This document shows, in pieces, positions 1 to 10,105 of a stretch of 64,000 bases of DNA. A program made the translations under genes and the position numbers. The stretch comes from Blastocladiella emersonii ATCC 22665 (Eukaryota; Blastocladiomycota; Blastocladiomycetes; Blastocladiales; Blastocladiaceae). Position 1 is the first letter of the stretch. Each line of letters starts with the position of its first letter. The notes beneath the pieces are model-generated. The model searched no databases, was not told where the DNA came from, and saw nothing but the letters and a program-made list of their open reading frames with translations. Location of the stretch: contig JANHCV010000005.1 in NCBI GenBank assembly GCA_025594325.1, forward strand, positions 1,577,501 to 1,641,500, written 5' to 3'.

Positions 1-1
1 G

Positions 2-64
2 AACGACTACATGGACGAGCTCGAGGACAAGGTCCGCGGCGCGCCCCGCCCGCGCCGGTCGTAA
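2..64 (+). CDS. 3' end of an unidentified gene (5' part outside the window)
   Basis: An open frame enters from the window edge and ends with TAA at 62-64, giving the last 20 residues, which are rich in charged residues and finish in a basic tail (PRPRRS). The frame has the strong G/C third-position bias of confident genes in this window. Too little is visible to assign a family. Confidence 0.5.
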   Translation, partial: NDYMDELEDKVRGAPRPRRS

Positions 65-277
65 GCGGTCGTCGTTGTGTAAGAGTGCCGCGAGAGGCGG
101 CAGTTGTACATAGCCCCCCACACCCCGTCCGTGAAGAGCGGACCAGTCCCTTCCTGTCGCCGAATGTATTGCGCGCTGTATCCGACCTCCGATGATCCGC
201 GAGGTGATGCTGACGCACGTGAGGCTGAGTTCGTCGCGACTCGCTCTCGCTCCCGCACCACTTCATGTAACGCACCG

Positions 278-1201
278 ATGCCGCCACGAGCCAAGAAGAC
301 GGACCGCAAGACTCGCCGCAAAGGGTCGGCCGCGCCCGCGCCGACGCGCTCCGCCGAGCCCGGCGTGTACCTCTCGTACACGCTCCGCGGCTACGAGGAC
401 GGCCAGCCGTTCGTGCGCCACATGCGCGAGCTCGACCGCTGGGCCGCCCAGGCTGCCGACACGCTCTCCGTCACGCTGTCGTCGACCCCGCCGCCGCCTC
501 TTGAGGATGGCGACGAGGACGAGGACGAGCTTCCCGTCGTCGTCACCACTCCGAAAACCAAGATCCCGGACATCACGGTCGAGCTGCGGCAGAGCAACTC
601 GGTGTTCATTGGCGGGCAGATCTGGGACACGTCGTTCGTGCTCTCGTGCTGGTTCTTTGCGCGCACCGCCGCGGGCGCCGTGGACGTCGGCGGCCTGCGC
701 ATCTGCGAGGTCGGCGCCGGGATCGGCCTGCTCGCGCTCGCCCTCGCGGCCCTCGACGCGCGCGTCACCGCCACGGACCTCGCGTCCGTCGTCCCGATCC
801 TCCAGGGTAACCTGGACCTCAACCCGCACATCGTCGGCGCGACGGCCGCGGCGCTCGACTGGGGCGATACGGCGGCTTCGCCGCCACCGGGGTACCCGTA
901 CGACCTGATCCTCGCGTGCGACTGCATCTACTCGGAGGTGTCGAGCTCGGACCTCGCGACGTGTCTCGACCGGCTGTGCGCGCCGGGCACCGTCGTGTGG
1001 GTCGTCAGCGAGGTGCGCAACGAGTCGATCCAGGACGCGTTCAAGCGGTCGATCGAGCCCATCTTTGATATCGCGTTCCGCGATATCGAAGAGGATGTGA
1101 CCCCGTTCCTCCCCGAGAAGCTGCGGTCCCACACGATGCGGTGGTACGTGCTCACGCGCAAGGGCGTGGATCGCACGGGGGTGCGGTGTGCGAGGATGTA
1201 A
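278..1201 (+). CDS. METTL21-like protein methyltransferase (Methyltransf_16)
   Basis: Single-exon gene of 307 residues. A seven-beta-strand methyltransferase core is visible: motif I EVGAGIGLL starts at about residue 144 (SAM binding), an acidic residue follows strand 2 (TATDL), a LDLNP loop follows, and the DCIY tetrad typical of the METTL21/EFM family starts at residue 215. The family methylates lysines of elongation factors, chaperones or similar proteins; the substrate here is unknown. The N-terminal ~50 residues are basic (Lys/Arg rich), followed by an acidic stretch (DGDEDEDE). I chose the ATG at 278 because the longer frame from 104 adds a low-complexity leader upstream of this basic start, within what looks like 5' UTR. 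Confidence 0.85.
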   Translation: MPPRAKKTDRKTRRKGSAAPAPTRSAEPGVYLSYTLRGYEDGQPFVRHMRELDRWAAQAADTLSVTLSSTPPPPLEDGDEDEDELPVVVTTPKTKIPDITVELRQSNSVFIGGQIWDTSFVLSCWFFARTAAGAVDVGGLRICEVGAGIGLLALALAALDARVTATDLASVVPILQGNLDLNPHIVGATAAALDWGDTAASPPPGYPYDLILACDCIYSEVSSSDLATCLDRLCAPGTVVWVVSEVRNESIQDAFKRSIEPIFDIAFRDIEEDVTPFLPEKLRSHTMRWYVLTRKGVDRTGVRCARM

Positions 1202-1324
1202 GCGGAATAGAGTTGTATCTGTATGTGAATCACGATCAACGGTGCTGGGAGGGCCGCGGCGCGTGTTCTGACGTTGTCGGAGACCAGGGGAAAAGTGGAC
1301 GGCGAGGGTCGGGGTAAAAGAGGA

Positions 1325-1396
1325 TGCCGCCTGGGAAGATCGAACACCCGGCCTTTGCTTTACGAGAGCAACGCTCTGCCACTGAGCTAAGGCGGC
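1325..1396 (-). tRNA. tRNA-Thr (anticodon CGU)
   Basis: Reading the minus strand gives a 72-nt intronless cloverleaf. Acceptor GCCGCCU pairs with AGGCGGC, the D stem is GCUC/GAGC with loop AGUGGCA, the anticodon stem UUGCU/AGCAA carries loop CUCGUAA (anticodon CGU at positions 34-36, U33 present), and the T arm has loop UUCGAUC. The T stem GGGUG/UUCCC contains a U:U mismatch and a terminal G:U pair, weaker than usual. The discriminator base is A; CCA is not encoded. Confidence 0.88.
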
Positions 1397-2068
1397 TAGC
1401 TTTCGCCATGACGGACCCTCGCCTGCAGTGCGCACTATATTGATCTTGTACGATGGTCGCCCTTACCCGCCAGGTCAGGCGTGAGCAGCGGCCACGGCGG
1501 CGTCGACGGTCAGATGAAGCGCGGATATACGAGCGTGGTCCCGGTGATCCTCGGCGTGCTTACAGCCCGTTGAACGGAACACAGCGATCAAAGCTGGCAG
1601 CGATGCAGTGGCATGGACTTCGCAAGCGTAAACGATTTTCCGCGAGCTACCACACGTCAGCAGATGATGTGCGAGTCAAACCAATGTCCGTTTGCATCCA
1701 TGCGGTAGGTCAGGTTTGCGGCGGAAGTCGGGATTACGTAAAAACGTGCTGCCAGCAAGCGCATCAGTGGTTAAGGAGCAGCGGCTTGGCGAGTAACAGG
1801 AAGATAGCAGGAGTCGAGACGCTTTCATATTGTGCGAGGGCTTGCACGGCGTTCCTGGAAGTGCATCTGCGAGCGTTGGGGAGCGAGAAGCGTGGAGAGG
1901 CGCTCAGCGGAGCGCGTCTATCTTGGTCGGTCAGGTGAGGGGCGGCGCAACGCGTCTCGCGCCGTCAATCATCTCGCATGTGCGCCCACTACTTCCTCGC
2001 GAGGTCGATCATCTAATTGTGTATATATCTAAGACATTGACAAAAGCTAGAACTGATAAGCGGCTTTT
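1397..2068. other. Intergenic stretch with no recognisable gene
   Basis: Lower in GC than the preceding gene. Frames of up to about 160 codons exist but lack codon bias and recognisable motifs, and they are Arg-rich in the way non-coding GC-rich DNA reads. I see no further RNA gene or repeat. Confidence 0.5.
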
Positions 2069-2812
2069 TCACATCCAAAGCTCGTTGTTCATGAGTCTGC
2101 AAGATCGTAGCAGCTCAAGCTCTTCGAGAGAAACGCCCTTGGACAGAAGAGAAACCATACCGTCGCGAATGTCGGAGCCGTACTCTTCATCGAGCAGGGG
2201 TGATTTCTGAGCAAGCGCAGCTCGCACATCGAGGGGCAGCTCCTTGAGAGCTTTGCGGACTATGCGCGGGCCGTACGTGACGACAAAGTTGATGTACTGC
2301 GCACGGACGGAGGCGAGCATGTCGATCGAATTCGAAAGCGCAAAGTGCACAATGTCTCCAAAGTCCTCGTTGAAAAAATTTAGGTCCTCGAGCTGGGAGT
2401 AAAGGCGTCCGTGATCATCCAGGCAGAACTCGCGTCGCTTAACAGCGCAACAAGGGCAGCCTTGCTCGCTTGGTACTTGCTGGTGCCCAGTAGCATATGA
2501 TGAAGTACTTGAGTGTTGGGGAAGATGCAGGCCATGAAGCAGAGAAACAGGGGGAAATTGACAAGCGGCTCGTTCCAGCAGGCAATCGGTTCGTCGATGT
2601 CCGCAATATACGCGAAGCGGCCCAGGGGGAAGCGCGACCGTGATGACGAATACCGCCATGGTCAACGCGGGTTCGAGTACTGGGAGATAATTGAGTGCGG
2701 CGAATGGAGTGGTGAATATTGATTCATGATATAAAGACGCGTCATTGTTTGTAAGTTCAAGTATGGTCGCTTGATGCTGACTGAGCTCCCGCTCGGACAA
2801 CATCTCAATCAA
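2069..2812 (-). pseudogene. Decayed fragment of a family A gene
   Basis: The minus strand carries pieces resembling the middle of family A proteins. A segment near 2640-2740 resembles the paralogues' stretch before the central domain; 2430-2650 continues sensibly only in another frame; and the last ~90 codons return to the first frame, with a pattern ending LEELELL.SCRL that parallels VEDLELLDTHGL in the intact paralogue. At least two frame changes are needed to follow the homology, and the frame stops where the paralogues continue for several hundred residues. No F-box-like N-terminus or cysteine motif remains. It is divergently arranged with the intact family A gene at 2989. The relationship is judged by eye and is weaker than for the other copies. 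Confidence 0.4.
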
Positions 2813-2871
2813 ACTCGCCTTTGCGAGCTCGTCCGATGAGCAGCTCCTGGCCGTGCCTCGCGGCTCTGTGC

Positions 2872-2894
2872 GAGACGTGTCGGGATATCACGTG
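2872..2894 (+). promoter_or_regulatory. Composite promoter element (GAGACGTGT, GATATC, CACGTG)
   Basis: A GAGACGTGT block, then GATATC overlapping CACGTG, lies about 95 bp before the start of the family A gene at 2989. The same order and orientation (GAGACGCGT, GATATC, CACGTG) occurs upstream of the other family A genes in this window. CACGTG is a classic bHLH site and ACGCGT an MCB-like site; the actual binding factors are unknown. Confidence 0.4.
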
Positions 2895-2988
2895 CGAGGG
2901 CGCCCACTGTGGCGCCGACTGTGGCGGCATTTCACGAGGCCCCTTCCGCCTGCGCCCACTTCCATGGCTGCATGCAAACTCATGAATC

Positions 2989-5312
2989 TTGATGAACGAC
3001 TCCATGCAAACACATGAAGAGCCCTCGGGGACGCCTCTGTTCGGGAACCTGGCCGCGGAAGTGGTCACCGCTGTCCTTCGACTTGCGACGCCTCGGGTCG
3101 CCATCGCCGCAACGTCGGCTCTGCTCTATGCCATGGTCTCGGAACAGCCCGTCCGTCTCTTCTGGACAGTTGATTTGGTGAAACGGTTTCTTGAGCCGCA
3201 CTACGGTCGCTTCAAGTCAGCCCCAGGGAACCCGACGACAACGTTTTTACTACGACACTACAAATATGACCGTTTAACTCAGGTCGCTCCGGCGTCCGCC
3301 AACTTTCTCGTCAACCTTGCGACCGTCTTTCGCCGTCGTGTCCGACCCAATGACCTCTCTGCGGACTCGCTAGGTCAGCGACTGCACGATTCAAGCTCCA
3401 ACATTAACACGCACCTCTTCTGGAGCCCTGTTTCCTCGCTCGTACAAATAGTTGTCGCGACTGTCGTATTCAATTGGACCGAACACTTGCAAAAAGTTCT
3501 CGATTATGTTGTCGCCGATCTACCGCAACTGCTTGATGTACGACTGCAGCTCGCGGAATGGCTCTCGCTCATCGAAGTAGGCGTCGCCACCAGGGCCGGC
3601 GCACTCGATTTCGCCATGCCTACGGCCCCGATGCGCTTCGCGGATACTCTTGGCTTCTTTGCCGTCCTATCATGGAAACATGCAGCCTTTCTGTTTCTTG
3701 TCGAGAACCCGCGGTACGGCGTGGACTTGTCGACCGTTATTCCGCTAGTCTTCACCAATGATCTGGCGCGATTTGTCCGAAGGACCGCTATGCGCAAACG
3801 CGATTCCCCAGGCGCAGTAGAGCATTTAAAAGATACTTTTGTGTGGCTCTTCGAGCGCGGCTCGCTCATGTCCGTGGCTGTGCGCAAGATCTACGTTGAC
3901 GCCGCGGTTATCCTGGGCCACGAGCACTTCATCCCGCTACTTGTGCAATTTCCAGATCAGGTGCTTCCTGCGCTTGAATTTGACTCCGAACTCGGAGATG
4001 TGCGCATCGTACCGTTGCGTACCCCGGGCGATTTGGAACACGGACGACTCGGGTTGAATATCGTCAGCTGGTTTGACAAGGGCTTGTCAGTCGAGCACGT
4101 CAAGTTGCTTGACGCTCACGGCCTGGTTGCACCTCGGTGGTGGAGCTCGATTCTTGGCGCGGCTCTCGCTCGAGACGACTCGGAATTTGTCAAGTGGCTT
4201 CACGGTTGGTACGACGACGAGGAGTGGCAGGATATGATCCTTGAAGGTGCGTACTCGCCCACAGGGCTGTTTTAACTCAGGGTGGAGCGTATACCAACTC
4301 ACGAAACGCCCGCGCCACGTGTATGTTTGTAGCGTTTTGCGTTGGTCGCGGACTACTTCAAACCCATCAGCAGGGGATTGGTCAAGCAGTGCTTCGCTAC
4401 GCGCTTGTCCCAGGTCCCTGGAACGGGGGCAACGTTCGGCTTGTACTGGCTGACTTTATTGCCGCTAACACCGACTACTTAAAACAGGATGCTAGAGGCC
4501 AAGGGGCCTTGTTTCTCAAAGAGAGCGCCAGCTACACGAGTGATGATGCTGCGCGCCCGCATACCATTCCCATTGAGCTTCTCGAACATCTTGCTTGGCC
4601 ATCGCAGGATGAATCTCGGGTACTTGCAATGTCGCTTGACGTGACCCGGCTGCTTGTAGCTGAGCGGTTAGACCCAACGCCTGAAACTTGGCCAATTTCC
4701 GCGATCAATCAATCTGGCGGCGCACACTTGTTTCTCCACGCTGTGATCCGGGCCATCCTTGCGCCGTGTCAAGCCGAGGGTACAGTGATCGGATTTGATT
4801 ACTACGATGACGTTGTCTTCGGGATATGCCCGACCTGCCCGCTGACGGCACAGCAGCCTTGGCGCAACCTTGTCTCGGCACTGCATAATCTGTGCCTGTC
4901 GCAACGCCTGACGTGGCCCTACCCGCACGTCGAAAACTTGTGGTCGCTTCTGTGCAAGAACGCCAAACTCGGCAGCGGCGGACAGGACTCCTCGGACCAC
5001 GCTGCAAACTGTACTTGCAACCAGTTCGCGTCAGCTCAGCTCGTCGTTCGCTTGTTATTCGTTTCCCACCGACAGAAGGCTTTCGAAGCGCTACGTGGCG
5101 AGGTCAACGCGGGTGGGCTCACCTCGGCCGCCCTGCGCTTGCTTCCCGATGCCGCGCTGGACTATTGCGCTTCCCCGAAGGATCTGGCCGATCTCGTGCG
5201 CCAACTCTCCACGCACGAAGGCGCTACTCATCCGTGTTGGGCCCGCGAATTTGAGCGAGTAGCTCCCGCGGCATCAAAAGTCTTTAAGTTCACCGCGTCG
5301 TTCCCGACTTGA
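2989..5312 (+). CDS. Family A protein, intact copy 1 (unknown function, F-box-like N-terminus)
   Basis: Two exons, 2989-4246 and 4333-5312, encode 745 residues. The intron opens GTGCGT and closes TGTAG; its position and phase match the intron of the paralogue at 41703. I do not recognise the family. Visible features: an N-terminal F-box-like stretch (NLAAEVVTAVLRLATPR, about residues 23-40), long helical regions, and near the C-terminus a CPTCP motif (Cys585/588) followed by CTC (Cys646/648). The cysteine pairs are conserved in all three alignable copies (CxxCPxTAQ.x.WR then CxC), which suggests metal binding. Third-position GC is clearly lower than in neighbours such as Argonaute. Several ATGs cluster at 2989, 2992 and 3004; the last gives MQTHEE and resembles a relic start at 6834. 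Confidence 0.7.
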
Positions 5313-5794
5313 TGTAACACGATGGCAAAGAAGAACAAACAATTGATAATTTGTGGCCTTGCTTGAATTAATATAGTAGTTTCGCATTAGCACAGACCAC
5401 TCGGGAGTAGAAGCTCATGAGGCTGGTCAGCTCATTGGTCCCTGTAATAGAGTTCTAGTGTGCGTTGCTGGTACGCTCTTACCTTGAAAGTAATTCTATA
5501 TTGCACTCTTTCAAGCTGAGAAAGTCGTTTGAAGTTGTTCGAGGGCTCCGAAGCGCGAACGGAAACGTGTTGCGCCACGCCGTGACCACGGCGAACGCCG
5601 ATTGGCCGCCGCGATTCCAGTCGATCAGTTCGCGTCTAGCCATATCTCCCTCGCAAAACGGCTCCAAACCAAGTCAATTTGCAGCGTGTTACTCTTGACG
5701 AGTTCACAAATTTCACAAGGCATCAGAGGTTGAGTATTTAACTGTTTATCAATGTTTTTGGGTTTCTCTGTTTTCACATGGGTATACAATAACA
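5313..5794. other. AT-richer intergenic stretch, nothing recognised
   Basis: Lies between the convergent 3' ends of the family A gene and the next minus-strand gene. Composition is AT-rich for this window. Short frames on both strands show no family resemblance. It probably holds the two 3' UTRs. Confidence 0.5.
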
Positions 5795-6496
5795 TCACAA
5801 CTTCGAAGCCTTGCAGCCGGTCATGCGCGAAGTGAGCGACTTCCACGAAGCGGTGATGCGCGACGAGATCTTGGACGGCTCGCTCGCAACGCCAGCGTTG
5901 ACGAGCGTCGTATCGGATCCCGACTCGCCCTTGGCCGCAATGTCCGACGGGGACACGGCCGCATCCTTGGCGCCGCGGCGGTGGCCGAGACCGGCCACCA
6001 ACCGCTTGGTCTTGGCGGCGAAGCCCGCCTGCTTGCGCTCCTTTTTCTCCTTGCGCGCCTGCTGTTCCTCGAACTGGAGGTCCATCATGAGCTGCATCAT
6101 CTCGGCGCGGTACTTTTGCGTGTCCGACAGGTACAGCGCGAGCTGGTTGCTCCGCTCCTTGTCCTTTTCGGTGAGCGTCTCCTCGTGCCACATCTTGCCG
6201 ATGCGGCGCTTGAGCGACTTGGCGCCCGTCGAGCAGCGACGCGCGACCTTGGCCGGGGCGGCGGCGACCTTGTGCGCAAGGCCGTCGCGCGGGGCCGAGT
6301 GGTGCTTCTGACGGCTGCAGCGAGTCGCGGGGAAGACCGCAAGGGGCTGGCCGTCGAGCGTGTACGTGTAGCCGGTGCGGCCGCTCGTCGTCGGCGGCGA
6401 GTAAGCGGCGGTGGCGCAGTACGTGGTGGTCTCGATGGTGGCGGTCGAGGCGAGGATGAAGTCCTGGGTGGTGTTGAAGATGGTCGAGATGGCCAT
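5795..6496 (-). CDS. Hypothetical protein with a charged coiled-coil centre
   Basis: Single frame of 233 residues from the ATG at 6496; the frame stays open to 6550, and the inner ATG is preferred because the extra codons have no coding bias. The first third is Thr/Ala/Tyr rich (ATIETTTYCATAAY), the middle third (about residues 115-165) is strongly charged and helical with a Met/Gln/Glu-rich heptad-like stretch ending in KEKKERKQ, and the C-terminus is Ser/Lys rich. No signal peptide or membrane segment and no recognised family. G/C third-position bias supports a real gene. It is divergent from Argonaute across 697 bp. Confidence 0.6.
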   Translation of the reverse strand: MAISTIFNTTQDFILASTATIETTTYCATAAYSPPTTSGRTGYTYTLDGQPLAVFPATRCSRQKHHSAPRDGLAHKVAAAPAKVARRCSTGAKSLKRRIGKMWHEETLTEKDKERSNQLALYLSDTQKYRAEMMQLMMDLQFEEQQARKEKKERKQAGFAAKTKRLVAGLGHRRGAKDAAVSPSDIAAKGESGSDTTLVNAGVASEPSKISSRITASWKSLTSRMTGCKASKL

Positions 6497-7193
6497 GGTG
6501 TCGATGTCTTGACTACGTTGCAAAAATGACAAGTCAGAAACGCTTTTCATGTCATTGAAGTAGTAGTTGCATACGTGTTGAGGTCTTGCTTATCGGTGAG
6601 GAGACAGAGCGCGGCTTGCGGGGCGGCCCACGGCTTTTGTAGGCTCCAGAGTGCATACCAAAAGGCTGCAGAGCGAGACTTCATGCATATACACAACTCA
6701 CCTGAGCTCATGATCGACGCCACGACGCGTAATTTTATCACGTGAGGTGCGAGACACTCCGTGAGACACGTTTCAAGTCTTTGGATGAACGCCGCCGCAC
6801 TCACTCTATCCCTGCGTTCACCATTCATGACTTGATGCAAACTCATGACGACAAGTCAAGACCCCCTCGTGCAACTTCCAGAGTTGATCCGCCGGCGTTC
6901 CTCCACCCGCGTTGACGACGCGCGTTCCCCGACCTCCGACCTCGGTGCGATCGCGAGCCGAATGGAAAGTCTCGCGGGACACGTTGCCGCGTCGGAAATT
7001 ATGGGAACGCGCTGCGGATGCTGGGGGACAGGCCTTGTCCACGTCCTGTCCACCTTGCCGAATCAGGTCGGAGCGGTTCGCGAAAGGTCGCGTCGGGCGC
7101 GGCGACTATAGAAGAAGCCTCCGCACCCGCCTCCGCCCCCGCGCGCACTTCGGACTCTAGTAGCTACAGACGATCACCTCGCACACCGCCACC
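6497..7193. promoter_or_regulatory. Divergent promoter region upstream of Argonaute, with a relic family A promoter and start
   Basis: 6725-6744 reads ACGCGT, six bases, then ATCACGTG, followed by GCGAGACAC at 6749: the same parts as the family A promoters. About 90 bp further on, at 6834, is ATGCAAACTCATGA, which repeats a 14-mer at 2972 and resembles the start of the family A gene at 3004; that frame closes after about 26 codons. I read this as the stump of a lost family A gene. Whether the element now serves Argonaute or the gene at 6496 cannot be told. Confidence 0.4.
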
Positions 7194-10105
7194 ATGTCCG
7201 CTACGCGCTTCACGCTCGGGCCCGCCCCCTTCACGACGCGCACATTTGTGGGCCGTCCCGCCGTCGGCAAGGTCGGCACGCCCGTCCGCGTCGTCGCCAA
7301 CCACTACGCGCTCTCGCTGCTCAACAACATCACCGTGCACCACTACGACGTGGTCATCTCGCCCGAGCCGACCAAGTCGCTCGCGCGCAAGGTGTGGGCC
7401 GAGTGGGAGCGCGCGCACGGCGCCAAGCTCGGCGTCATGGCCGCCTACGACGGCGTCAAGAACCTGTTCGCGCCCAAGCCGCTGCCCCAGGACCACATGC
7501 AGTTCGACGTTGTGCTGCCCGCCACGACCGAGGGCAAGCGCGCCAAGGAGTTCAAGATGACCGTCAAGCTCGCCTCGACCATCAACCGTACGCTCTCTCG
7601 CTCCCTGCGCTCGTCCTCGCCGATCCGCTATTGACTCTCTTTGCGCGTGTAGTGAGCGAGCTGACCTCGTTCCTCGACAAGCGCACCTCGCTGTCCAACA
7701 ACGTCCTGACCTCGATCATGGCGCTCGACGTCGTGTTCCGCCAGTCGCCCCTCAAGCGCATGCTGGTACGCTATCTTCGCGTTTCTCCGTGTCAGAAACC
7801 GACTCTGACACCGCCCATTCTCTAGCCTGCCGGCCGCTCGTTCTTCGACCCGACGTCGCGCCCGGTCGACCTCGGCGGCGGCCTCAACCTGCTGTCGGGC
7901 CTGTTCATGTCGGTGCGCCCGGGCGTCGGCACCATGACGCTCAACACCGACACGGCGTACACGGCCTTCTACAAGCCGCTGCCCATGGTCGAGTTTGCGC
8001 GCGAGGTGCTCGGCCGCGCCATGCCGCCCGCCACCCAGGAGCTCATGCCGCGCGACCTGATCCGCCTCGAGAAGATGGTCCGCCTGCTCGTCGTCGCGGT
8101 CAAGCACCGCGGCGCCCTCAACCCGCGGTTCCGCGTGCTCAAGCTCACGCGCACGTCGGCCGCCAAGACCAAGTTCACGCTGTCGCCGCCCGCGCCGCCC
8201 GCCGAGGGTGCCGCGGCGGCGCCTCCCGCTGGTGCTACGAGCTCGCCGGCCAAGGGCGGCAAGAAGGGCGCCGCCGGCAAGGGTGCCGCGGGTGCTGCTC
8301 CCGCTGGTACCGGTGGCGTCAGCGGGGCTACGGCGGCGCTCGCGCGCCTAACGGTCGGCGGCAAGCCGCGCGAGGTCACGGTCGCCGAGTACTTCGCCGC
8401 GGCCTACAACCTCAAGCTGCAGTACCTGAACCTGCCGTGCCTCGTCGTTGGCACGCCGCAGCGGCAGACGTACCTGCCCATGGAGGTGGCCGTCATCGAC
8501 GCCGGCCAAAAGTACCGCGGCAAGCTGTCCGAGGACCAGACGTCCAACGTCATCAAGATCGCGGCCAAGAAGCCGCTCGAGCGCATGGCGCAGCTTAAGC
8601 AGCTCATCTCGACCACGGCCAACCTCGCGTCGGACCCGTACCTGCAGGCGTTCGGCGTCAAGGTCGCGCCCGAGCTCATGTCGGTGCAAGGCCGGTTCCT
8701 GTCGACGCCCAAGCTGCAGATCGGCGGCAACAAGATGACGGTGCCGCGCGACGGGTCGTGGAATTTCGCCAACGCGCGCGTCGCAGCGGGCGCGCGTATC
8801 TCGTCCATCGGCGTGCTTAGCTTCGCCGACCCGCGGTACCTGCCCGAGGAGCGCGTCGAGGAGAAGATGGACGCGCTGTTCAACATGTGCGAGAAAATGG
8901 GCCTCGTCTTCAACCCGAACAAGAAGACGAAGACGACATACCCGATCCGATCGGCGCGCACGGGCCGCGGCGGGTTTGGGCCCGAGGCCATCAAGACGGC
9001 GCTGTTCGAGATTTACAACGAGACCGAGGCCACGTTCGGGCAACGGCCCGACATCATCGTCGTGATTCTGCCGCGCAAGGAGACGGCGCTGTACGCAGAG
9101 ATCAAGCGCGTCGGCGACATTGAGCTCGGTGTCCCGACGCAGTGCCTCGTCCAGGCCAAGATCGAGCGCGCCAACGAGCAGTATTGGGCCAACGTCGTCC
9201 TCAAGGTCAACGTCAAGGTGCTCGGTGCCGGCGCCGCGGTCCCGGCCACGACCAACTTTTCGCTCGCCCAGTCCAAGTACATTGGCGCAGGCGAGTCGGT
9301 CATGCTCGTCGGCGCCGACGTGTCGCACCCGTCGCCCGGCGCCGGCCACGCGTCGATCGCGTCCATGGTCGCCACCATGGACCCCAAGTGCGCGGGCCGA
9401 TACTCGGCCGAGGTGCGCGCGCAGCCGTCGCGCCAGGAGGAGATTGCGGACGTGCGTGGCATGTTCGCGGCGCTGCTGCGCCGGTACTACCTCGCCAACA
9501 AGAACACGTTCCCCAAGAAGATTATCGTGTACCGCGACGGCGTGTCCGAGGGCCAGTTCGACATTGTGCTCAAGGGCGAGCTCGAGGGCATCCGGTCCGT
9601 GCTCAAGAAGGCGGGCGCGTACGAGCAGACGCGCATCACGTTTATCACGGTCCAGAAACGCCACCACACGCGCTTCTTCGCGACCAACCCGGGCGACAAC
9701 GACCGCTCGGGCAACCTCAAGGCCGGCCTCGTCGTCGACACGGGCGTCACGCACCCGACCGACTTCGACTTTTTCCTGCAGTCGCAGGCCGGCCTGCAGG
9801 GGACCAGCCGCCCGACGCGCTACGCGGTCCTGCACGACGAGAACAACTGGACGGCCGACGACCTACAGCTCTTCACCTACCACCTCTGCTACACATACGC
9901 GCGGTGCACGCGCAGTGTCAGCGTCGCGCCGCCCGCCTACTACGCGCACCTCGTCGCCTTCCGGTCGCGCCACCACCTGCTCTCGTCCGAGTCCATGTCC
10001 GACACGGCGTCCGTGTCCACGGCGCGCTCGGGCGACAAGGACGCGCCCGTCCCCGAGCTCGCCAAGGTGCACGCGAACCTCGCCGCGTCCATGTACTACA
10101 TGTGA
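7194..10105 (+). CDS. AGO1: Argonaute (RNAi effector, catalytic tetrad intact)
   Basis: Three exons (7194-7587, 7653-7765, 7826-10105) encode 928 residues. Both introns begin GTACGC and end TAG. Domains in order: N-terminal domain (about 20-150), linker and DUF1785-like segment (about 170-215), PAZ (about 230-420, ending in YLPMEV and GQKYRGKL), MID, and PIWI from about 520 to the end. PIWI carries all four slicer residues by motif: Asp667 in GADVSHPS, Glu707 in SRQEE, Asp740 in YRDGVSEGQF and His877 in PAYYAHL. The protein should bind small RNA and cleave complementary transcripts, in the cytoplasm or nucleus. Oddity: about 55 residues of Ala/Gly/Pro/Lys low complexity (about 288-345) interrupt the PAZ region. 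Third-position GC is very high, unlike the family A and B genes around it. Confidence 0.95.

Noticed and set aside
1453-2210. Plus-strand ORFs of 126-161 codons after the tRNA
   Set aside because: No codon bias, no family resemblance; Arg/Ser-rich products typical of non-coding DNA.
8348-9835. Long minus-strand frames across Argonaute and other GC-rich genes
   Set aside because: They are antisense shadows created by G/C third positions; products are Arg/Val/Leu-rich without domains, and the opposite strand has clear conserved motifs.
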